NCBI GenBank assembly: GCA_043818215.1
Contig: JBDRGC010000061.1
Location: 1 to 26,783 of the forward strand
Direction of reading: 5' to 3'
Length of the DNA stretch: 26,783 nt
DNA from: JBDRGC01 sp043818215
GTDB taxonomy: Bacteria > Chloroflexota > Anaerolineae > Anaerolineales > UBA11858
In this document: positions 8,187 through 14,329 of the stretch, piece after piece
Numbering within the stretch: the stretch's first letter is position 1
Layout: each line of letters begins with the position of its first letter
Notes under the pieces: generated by a model
Databases searched by the model: none
What the model was told of the DNA's origin: nothing
Seen by the model: only the letters and a program-made list of their open reading frames with translations
Program-made: the position numbers and the translations under genes

Positions 8187-9584
8187 TCACCAGCGGCTTA
8201 CCAGTGTGACACCATGCCCCCGAACTGTCTGAAGCAACACCGGCTCAGAAGGATTGGGTTCAATCGCCTGGCGGATGCGGTAGATACTGGTATCTATTAC
8301 GCCAATATATTCTTTAGGGGATTCATAGTGCTCATCGGCGTAAGAGTGCGGCACTTTATCTAAGCCGCGATAGACGAGGAAGTACAACTCGGCTTTGCTC
8401 ACCAATGAGCCGCTATTCTGGTAGAGATACCGGAGCATTGCATAGGCTGTCGCGGGGAGGTCGTCCAGGGGAATGTCACGCCCCCCTACCCGAACCAGGA
8501 GAGCAGTCTCGTCCATCCAGAAGCGCGGCGGGTGTTGGCGGCACAGTTCGAGCCAGGTTTTTTGGTCTACCGGCGATGAAAGTTGGTGGATCAGGTAATG
8601 CCTGACCAACGGCTTTATCTGATCCAACCACTCCCTGGGTGAACCACCGCCCGCCCGCTCCAACCAGACCCCAACGGGTGCGCTGCACAACTGCTCCAGG
8701 GAGAAAGTTTCTATCCCTAAGGCCAAAGCCAGGCGCTTTTCCACCAGTTGCCGCAGGCGGGGCACATCCCATTGCAGGCGAACCCCGCCTATCCGCCGCC
8801 TTGCTACTCCTCCAGCGCGTATCACCATTGGTTCCAGATATGCGGGTAGCAATACTTTGAATACCAGACCTTGCTCAAATAATCCCAGCACAGAGAACAA
8901 AGCACGCAACTGCCGGGCCAGCCCGTCGGGGTCTCTCTCCGCCCACCCTTCCAGGCCGTCCATCATCACCCAGACCCCCGACAGCCCCAGCTTGCGCAGA
9001 GCGGGCAGCCATTCAACGACAAGCTGCTCTGAGGATGGGTGGTAGATCACGTCTTCGACCTGGGCATCTTGGATGTGGGCGAGCAAGGTTGCGCCAGAAT
9101 CTGGGCTTTCGTCCAGGAGAGGGCCGAGACGCGCGGTCAGATTTCCCTGAATAGCCTTTCGAATGAACCAGATCATCTGGGTTTTGGCCCATTCGGGCAG
9201 CGATGCAAAGCGATTGGGTCGCTGGGCCAGGTACGCTGCCAGTGCCATCGCGCAGGCGTCCACCAGATGATCGGTCTGACGTTTGACCCCACTCACACTG
9301 ATTGCTATATCCGGTGGACGCGGGATGGGACGCCAGTCTACCAACAGGTGCGTTGGTTCTCCATCTGCGACGCACTGGGCGCGCAAAAGTTTATAGATGG
9401 TCGTCTTTCCTGTTCCTAGACCGCCGAAAACGATCACTGAGTTTTCCCCGCGCATTCGGTTGAACTCCGGTGGGGGGACAAAACACTCCGCCAGCCAAGG
9501 TTCATCCTCGGCGCGCAGGAAATCAAAGACTTGCGGGCCAGGCATGATTTTGGGGTGTTCCACTTCTCGGGGGAAGTTCATCAT
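8187..9584 (-). CDS. NTPase fused to OmpR-type winged-helix domain (gene B of cassette)
   Basis: The 465-residue protein has Walker A GGLGTGKT at 54-61 and Walker B VWVMMDGLEG at about 204-213. A C-terminal Trans_reg_C-like winged helix spans about 350-465, with recognition-helix region IDTSIYRIRQAIEP and wing TVRGHGVTLV. Between them lie family motifs shared with A and C: LAQRPNRF, RLQWDVPRLRQLVEKRL, and GGGSPREWL. It is probably an ATP-dependent transcription regulator without a receiver domain, the NTPase replacing the phosphorylation switch. Its start overlaps the stop of gene A in an ATGA arrangement, so the two are translationally coupled and likely interact. A dyad at the promoter of gene A is a natural candidate target. 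The domain calls are firm; the regulon is unknown. Confidence 0.9.
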   Translation of the reverse strand: MMNFPREVEHPKIMPGPQVFDFLRAEDEPWLAECFVPPPEFNRMRGENSVIVFGGLGTGKTTIYKLLRAQCVADGEPTHLLVDWRPIPRPPDIAISVSGVKRQTDHLVDACAMALAAYLAQRPNRFASLPEWAKTQMIWFIRKAIQGNLTARLGPLLDESPDSGATLLAHIQDAQVEDVIYHPSSEQLVVEWLPALRKLGLSGVWVMMDGLEGWAERDPDGLARQLRALFSVLGLFEQGLVFKVLLPAYLEPMVIRAGGVARRRIGGVRLQWDVPRLRQLVEKRLALALGIETFSLEQLCSAPVGVWLERAGGGSPREWLDQIKPLVRHYLIHQLSSPVDQKTWLELCRQHPPRFWMDETALLVRVGGRDIPLDDLPATAYAMLRYLYQNSGSLVSKAELYFLVYRGLDKVPHSYADEHYESPKEYIGVIDTSIYRIRQAIEPNPSEPVLLQTVRGHGVTLVSRW

Positions 9585-11566
9585 GCATCCTGAGTTTTGG
9601 ACGACAAAGGTCCGAGAATGTCATCTAACGACCGTGCCGATAATTTGGCTTGATTCTTACCAATCCAGCGTAGTAATTCGTTACCTTTGCGGATCAGTCC
9701 AGCTGGAGTGCCGCCGGAGGCAGCGACCAGACGGTCATCAGGATCGAGTCGCCTCGCCACTGGATCGCACCAGGAGGCAAGGCTGTCTTCGCCACATTGG
9801 CCAAGTTCACTGTGAAGTATGTACGCTAACAAACTCGGATAATTCTCTAAAGCAATAGTCCAATCCCATCGCAACATTATTATATGCGCATCCTCAAAAG
9901 CCAGTAAATCATTACAATCCTTCTCTGTAAATATTTTGGTGAAAATATCCGCATCAGCTAGTACATGGATCAAGTCAGGAGATACGAATCGACGTTGTTT
10001 TTGGGTTGCTGGTGAGATTGTCAGCAAATCCAAGATCAGCACAGTGTTATGAAAATCCTCTGGATGGATGTTTTCCAACCAGTACAGATACTCTTCTTCA
10101 CCAAGCGATCTGTTTACCGTGATCCCTTCAAGCGCTTCTTTGATCCTTCTCCGCATTTCTATCCTATTATCAAGTGTATCTTTGGGTCCGGCACCTTTCA
10201 ATTGAAACAAGATATCTTGCGTCTGTCCGTAGAATAACGCGAGTATATAAGTTTGTTTTACCCGTATTGATTCCTCTGCCAAATTATAAGCATTCGGATT
10301 GACAGCGAAATAATGCAAAAGTGTCCAGGCCACTGCTTCTGCCACATCCTCGACCTGTAGCTCAGTGGATACAGGCCAATAAACTGGAAAAGCATCTTTC
10401 ATCCGAAAACTGTGGCGGATGAGCATTAAGGCCGCGACCTTCTGATGTTCAGCACTGGGTATGTTACACACCACTACCGGTTTAGCTCGGTGCAGTTGGG
10501 CAGAGTTTGACATAAAAAAATAATTAGTGTCTATTTCTATTGAATTGTCATATACAAATTCAGCAGCAAATGGATTACAACGAATACCAAGAAACTGAAG
10601 ACCAGCATCAATTTCTTTATCGAAATCTCTCTTTTGTTGATCGCTTCGACCTTTAGTAGTTGACTTCATCTCATGCCTGATTCTTTTCCTTATATGATAA
10701 CGCCTTTGCTCCAATGCTCTTTCTTGTTCTAATGTCCAGTGTTCTTCAGCTTGTTCACGCTTTTTCTGCACTCGATCTTGCTGTACATCCTTCCATTTGC
10801 TCCACTGCTGCAACCCAAAAACCACCATTGTTCCGATCAGTGCTCCAACTGCAACTGGCGTTCCTAAAGTTAATTCCAGAAAGTGTCGCCACCTCGCGAT
10901 CCTTTTTGACTCTATTTCAATAGATATCTCACTGGATATTATGTTTGTAGAACGACTTGGATCACTTACGACAATACCAACTATTACTTCAGTGGGTGGA
11001 TTGCCAACGGAAGGTACGATAGGACGCAGGTATAAGGTTGCAGGCGTAACAGCAAACTTTGCGGGTGTCAAAGCAATTAATGGTATTACAAATTGACCTT
11101 CTTTGTTAGAGAAGGCCAACCCTTCTCCTGTAGGAAGCAATTGGACGACAACCGGGCTTGGTGTGGCTGAAGGAACAGGGGAAGGTGTTGGCATAGCAAG
11201 TGATGACTGAGTTAGTTGAGCAGTGGTTGTCCCCGATATAGAAACAGATGATGGAGTAGGTATCGGGGTTAACTCCAAGAGCGCAATTCCTAATGGAATG
11301 CCCATCTTTTCATCAGGGTTTAGAAGTAAACGACCAGGGTAGTCAATAATTAACAAAAGCGACTGTTCGCCCCGTTCTGATATTTCCCGGGTTTCTCGAA
11401 CAGATGCCTGTGCAGCAAGTTCTCTAGCGGGCGTTTCAGCTTGATACCAAAGACTGATAACGAGAAATATTCCCGGTATGAGCAGCCACATACCCAGTTG
11501 GAGGATCAATCGCCAAAGAACATACAATTGTTCTGATAATCGGCTTTGATTAAGCAAGTTATCCAT
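9581..11566 (-). CDS. Membrane protein with degenerate NTPase domain (gene A of cassette)
   Basis: The protein has 661 residues from the ATG at 11566. It has a membrane segment at about 24-42 and an extracytoplasmic part at 43-228 that includes a T/P/S-rich linker (100-140) and probable beta strands. A second membrane segment lies at about 232-252, followed by a charged, probably coiled-coil stretch (255-320) and a cytoplasmic NTPase-like domain. That domain keeps the family motifs GIRCNPF (327-333), LHYFAVNPNAY, TVLILDLL (508-515, Walker B position), MLRWDW and SGGTPAGLI. The P-loop position reads IPSAEHQKVAAL, with no GKT, so ATP hydrolysis is unlikely. I infer a membrane sensor or anchor that pairs with B and C. 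It is first in the operon and overlaps B by 4 bp. No known family name is claimed. Confidence 0.85.
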   Translation of the reverse strand: MDNLLNQSRLSEQLYVLWRLILQLGMWLLIPGIFLVISLWYQAETPARELAAQASVRETREISERGEQSLLLIIDYPGRLLLNPDEKMGIPLGIALLELTPIPTPSSVSISGTTTAQLTQSSLAMPTPSPVPSATPSPVVVQLLPTGEGLAFSNKEGQFVIPLIALTPAKFAVTPATLYLRPIVPSVGNPPTEVIVGIVVSDPSRSTNIISSEISIEIESKRIARWRHFLELTLGTPVAVGALIGTMVVFGLQQWSKWKDVQQDRVQKKREQAEEHWTLEQERALEQRRYHIRKRIRHEMKSTTKGRSDQQKRDFDKEIDAGLQFLGIRCNPFAAEFVYDNSIEIDTNYFFMSNSAQLHRAKPVVVCNIPSAEHQKVAALMLIRHSFRMKDAFPVYWPVSTELQVEDVAEAVAWTLLHYFAVNPNAYNLAEESIRVKQTYILALFYGQTQDILFQLKGAGPKDTLDNRIEMRRRIKEALEGITVNRSLGEEEYLYWLENIHPEDFHNTVLILDLLTISPATQKQRRFVSPDLIHVLADADIFTKIFTEKDCNDLLAFEDAHIIMLRWDWTIALENYPSLLAYILHSELGQCGEDSLASWCDPVARRLDPDDRLVAASGGTPAGLIRKGNELLRWIGKNQAKLSARSLDDILGPLSSKTQDA

Positions 11567-11583
11567 AAGCCCCCCTCGGGCTT
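11567..11583 (-). promoter_or_regulatory. Hairpin placing the ribosome-binding site of gene A in its loop
   Basis: On the minus strand AAGCCC (11583-11578) and GGGCTT (11572-11567) form a perfect 6-bp stem directly before the ATG of gene A. The purine-rich Shine-Dalgarno-like GAGGG lies in the loop. This may modulate translation initiation of the first cassette gene. Confidence 0.45.
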
Positions 11584-11616
11584 CAATAATAAATGAAGAA
11601 AAAAACCACCACCCCC

Positions 11617-11658
11617 ATTCTAGCACAACTTGCGTGGAAATATAGTGGTTCACGCAAG
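11617..11658 (-). promoter_or_regulatory. Candidate cassette promoter with dyad operator
   Basis: On the minus strand TAGAAT (11617-11622) is a good -10 element about 50 nt before gene A. The -35 area is covered by a perfect 8-bp dyad, CTTGCGTG (11629-11636) and CACGCAAG (11651-11658), with a 14-bp spacer and half-site centres 22 bp apart, about two helical turns. The -35 hexamer itself is weak, which fits an activator- or repressor-controlled promoter. The winged-helix protein B is the obvious candidate binder. Confidence 0.45.
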
Positions 11659-12299
11659 ATACTGGTGAGATTGACAAAAGACATCAGCCATATCATACAA
11701 AGCCATTCGCCAGCCAGTTGTATGAGCACATCTTTTCGATTCCTGTAGAATCAAAGCACAGTCAGCCAAACAACACCATTAAAAAGGAAAGGAGGCCCTA
11801 TAGAGCGAAAAACCAACACACAACCTCAATACCCTATCCTATTATATCGTTTCAAATGAAAGCCAAGAAAGACCAAGAAAAACAAGGAGGTGCAACAGAC
11901 AAAATCTAGTTAACTCGGCAATACACCCTAGAAAAATGACTCGGCGCAAAAATAGAAATACGAGAAGTGCCTGATCCCCCTGGAGACACCACTTCAACCC
12001 AACTTGAAAAACTTATGCGCAGTGTAGATCGTTTTTCCATCATCTGTCAGCGCTGACGGGAATTTTACCCCGTCAGCGCTGCTGGTTTTAAGCTCGTCCC
12101 CACGCGCGACACGCTGAGTCCTATGCAATGCGATAGCAAGATGACAGTGAGATGATTTAGTACCCGACACGTGAATTGAGGTAAGGCTAACAAGTTATTG
12201 AGGCAAGCTGTCGAGAAAAGGATGCTTGCTTGCCAATTCTTTGACGTCGTGTCACTCCTGTCGCTCATTTCGCTCATTTTCGGCGACTGCAAGTCACGT
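11659..12299. other. Gene-free stretch upstream of the cassette
   Basis: No convincing gene is present. Short open frames on both strands lack ribosome-binding sites and show no family features. The stretch contains the hairpin at 12048-12081. Next to the tandem array, 12285-12299 reads CGACTGCAAGTCACG, which is the inverse complement of a segment found in every 228-bp array unit. It may be degraded mobile DNA. Confidence 0.5.
12048..12081. terminator. Strong hairpin, possible terminator
   Basis: CAGCGCTGACGGG (12048-12060) and CCCGTCAGCGCTG (12069-12081) form a perfect 13-bp stem with an 8-nt A/T-rich loop. On the plus strand it is followed by CTGGTTTTA. No gene clearly ends here, so it may be a repeat rather than a terminator. 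Confidence 0.4.
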
Positions 12300-13272
12300 T
12301 AACGAAATGCACAAAGTCCACCTTCGTGGACTGTAATATTGATTCTGTGGATCCTCTCCAAAAAGTAGGGAAGTATTCCCAATCCGGCAACGGATTATAG
12401 CGGATTAGCGGAGATATGCGCTTGGCGAGGACGAAGTCCGCTACTCCGCTATAATCCGCTGCGAGCACTATCCAGCCTGCGCAGGCAGGCTTCGTGCTCC
12501 TGTTGCCGTGACTTACAGTCGCCGTTGCCGCGAAATGCACAAAGCCCACCTCCGTGGACTGGAATACTACCTCTGTATATCCTCTCCAAAAAATATGAGA
12601 TTGTTCCCAATTCAGCAGCGGAGTGTAGCGGATTAGCGGAGAGGTGCAGTTGGCGAGGACGAAATCCGCAACTCCGCTATAATCCGCTGCAAACACTATC
12701 CAGCCTGCGCAGGCAGGCTTTGTGCCCCTGTTGCCGCGACTTGCAGTCGCCGTTGCGCGAAATGCACAAAGTCCACCTTCGTGGACTGGGATATTGATCC
12801 TGTGTATCCTCTCCAAAAAGTAGGGAAGTATTCCCAATTCGGCAGCGGATTATAGCGGATTAGCGGAAGGCTGCGGTTGGTGAGGACGAAGTCCGCTACT
12901 CCGCTATAATCCGCTGCTAGCACTATCGAGCCTGCGCAGGCAGGCTTCGTGCTCCTGTTGCCGTGACTTGCAGTCGCCGTTGCCGCAAAATGCACAAAGT
13001 CCACCTCAGTATACTGGAATACTAAACCTGTATATCCTCTCCAAAAAGTAGGGGAGACTTCCCAATTCAGCAGCGGAGTGTAGTAGATTAGCGGAGGTGT
13101 GCGCTTGGCGAGGACGAAGTCCGCTACTCCACTATAATCCGCTACAAGCACTATCCAGCCTGCGCAGGCAGGCTTCGTGCCCCTGTTGCCGTGACTTACA
13201 GTCGCCGTTGCCGCGAAATGCACAAAGCCCACCTTAATGGACTGGGATATTGATCCTGTGTATCCCCTCCAA
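12300..13272. repeat. Tandem array of 228-bp units (four full, one partial)
   Basis: Units begin with AAATGCACAAAG at 12305, 12533, 12760, 12988 and 13216, giving periods of 228, 227, 228 and 228 bp. The last copy is cut off near 13272. Each unit contains several dyads: AGTCCAC..GTGGACT, GCGGATTATAGCGGA..TCCGCTATAATCCGC, and the self-complementary GCCTGCGCAGGC. Units 1, 3 and 5 resemble each other, as do units 2 and 4, so the array grew as a dimer of about 455 bp. Because 228 is divisible by three, long frames stay open on the minus strand, but the 227-bp unit breaks the frame and there is no start site or known domain. I treat it as non-coding. Confidence 0.85.
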
Positions 13273-13364
13273 TGAGGTATCCACACGGCATAGAGCCGAA
13301 CTTTGTCCACTGGCGTTTTCAGTATAGCATAATGTCGGCTATGCGGATGAACAACATTCCCGCG

Positions 13365-13778
13365 TTATGCGATACGCATCAACAACGTGTTAACATTCAG
13401 AATAGATATACTTTTGTATTCCCCCAGGTTAAGCAAATGATGATCCCCCGAGACGATGAAATCCGCATGGCAGGCCAGCGCACAAGCCAAGACCATATCA
13501 TCATCTGGGTCGTCGCGGATCACCGGCTGGATGCTCCGTGGCTGGATTACCTCAGCCAGAGCAGCATAGCCCAGTAGAAGATCGTCTGCCTGCACTCCAG
13601 CACGCTGCAACCGGAGGGCAAATTTCTTCCGATGGAGAACGTCAGACAATTCAGCCAGCAAATCGACGCTGGTATAGAGGGTGAGATTGCCAAGTCTTGC
13701 CTGATCCAAAACCTGGCGCGGCGCGCCATACCAAAGCAAGCCCGATACAACCGTGTTGGTATCCAGTACAATCTTCAC
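13365..13778 (-). CDS. PIN-domain ribonuclease toxin (VapC-like, COG1569 type)
   Basis: The 137-residue protein begins MKIVLDTNTVVSG, the PIN-domain opening strand with the first metal-binding Asp (D6). The other acidic residues are E43 (LLAELSDVL), the D92-D94 group (DDPDDDMVLA) and D112 (FIVSGDHHLL). This pattern fits a Mg-dependent RNase of the 'putative toxin, PIN family' group. It lies 8 bp downstream of the small gene that should encode its antitoxin, and both are on the minus strand. Diverged copies of the 228-bp repeat lie on both sides of the pair. The length is normal for the family. Target RNA is unknown. Confidence 0.9.
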   Translation of the reverse strand: MKIVLDTNTVVSGLLWYGAPRQVLDQARLGNLTLYTSVDLLAELSDVLHRKKFALRLQRAGVQADDLLLGYAALAEVIQPRSIQPVIRDDPDDDMVLACALACHADFIVSGDHHLLNLGEYKSISILNVNTLLMRIA

Positions 13779-13786
13779 GAATGGTT

Positions 13787-14014
13787 TCAGGCCGAGCGCA
13801 ACGCTGCGATTTCGGCTTCTACTTCTTCCATTGATAAAGCTGGTAATTCGATTTCAGCCAGACGATTGGCGGACTCGAATAATTTGTCGACCCGCTGCCG
13901 CCGGATTTCACCTCGCAGCATTTTCTCGATAGAGTCAGGCGTCAGTAACCCTGCCGTTTTGGCTTCTTGGAGAAGATTTTCTGGTAAACACAATTCTAGA
14001 TCAAGTGTGACCAT
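13787..14014 (-). CDS. Probable antitoxin partner of the PIN toxin
   Basis: This 75-residue protein starts MVTLDLELCLPENLLQEA. The ATG at 14014 is preceded by GAGGTGA at a proper distance; an in-frame upstream Met at 14071 has no such site. The sequence has a short N-terminal strand, then a helical region with TPDSIEKMLRGEIRRQRVDKL and an acidic C-terminus (MEEVEAEIAAL). This fits a small DNA-binding antitoxin that autoregulates and neutralises the toxin through its tail. It sits 8 bp upstream of the toxin gene. The family within antitoxins is not certain. Confidence 0.8.
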   Translation of the reverse strand: MVTLDLELCLPENLLQEAKTAGLLTPDSIEKMLRGEIRRQRVDKLFESANRLAEIELPALSMEEVEAEIAALRSA

Positions 14015-14089
14015 CTGATTTTCACCTCGTAGAACGAACTGTGAAGCTGTAGTATAGCATGAATTCAGCAACCATTTCTAATCTTTTTG

Positions 14090-14250
14090 CAGCGAGAAAT
14101 CCGGCAGCGGACTGTAGCGGATACCCCATAGGGTACAGGTGTTAGCAGAGGGGCTGCGGTCTGCGGAGACGAATCCGCTACTCCGTTATACTCCGCTGCA
14201 GGCAGGCTTCGTGCCCCTGTTGTTGCGACTTGCAGTCGCCGTTGCCACGC
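14090..14250. repeat. Solitary diverged copy of the 228-bp repeat
   Basis: The segment holds the same ordered blocks as the array (GGCAGCGGACTGTAGCGGAT, GCGGAGACGAATCCGCTACT, GGCAGGCTTCGTGCCCCTGT, GACTTGCAGTCGCCGTTGCC) with deletions and an extra short palindrome, TACCC..GGGTA. The PIN toxin/antitoxin pair lies between it and the array. The rest of 14251-14329 holds the dispersed AATCCGTGTAAATCCG-type sequence common between genes. Confidence 0.75.
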
Positions 14251-14329
14251 TAAAGAACCCAAACACAAGAAAAAAGAATCCGCGTAAATCCGTGTAAATC
14301 CGCGTCCCATCGAGTTCAGGGTGATGCGC

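Noticed and set aside
11718..11909. A 63-codon plus-strand frame upstream of the cassette
   Set aside because: It has no ribosome-binding site, is low-complexity and polar, and shows no family feature.
12003..12200. Minus-strand frame ending in residues like DDGKTIYTAHKFFKLG, reminiscent of a protein C-terminus
   Set aside because: It runs through the 13-bp perfect hairpin, has no start site and no recognisable domain. It may be a decayed gene fragment, but support is too weak to list.
12300..13272. CRISPR-like array
   Set aside because: The repeats are 228 bp with no short repeat/spacer alternation, and no cas genes are present.
12274..13310. Two long minus-strand reading frames across the tandem array, encoding a repeating peptide of about 76 residues
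   Set aside because: They stay open because the unit length is divisible by three. The 227-bp unit shifts the frame, there is no ribosome-binding site or known domain, and dyad structure dominates the DNA.
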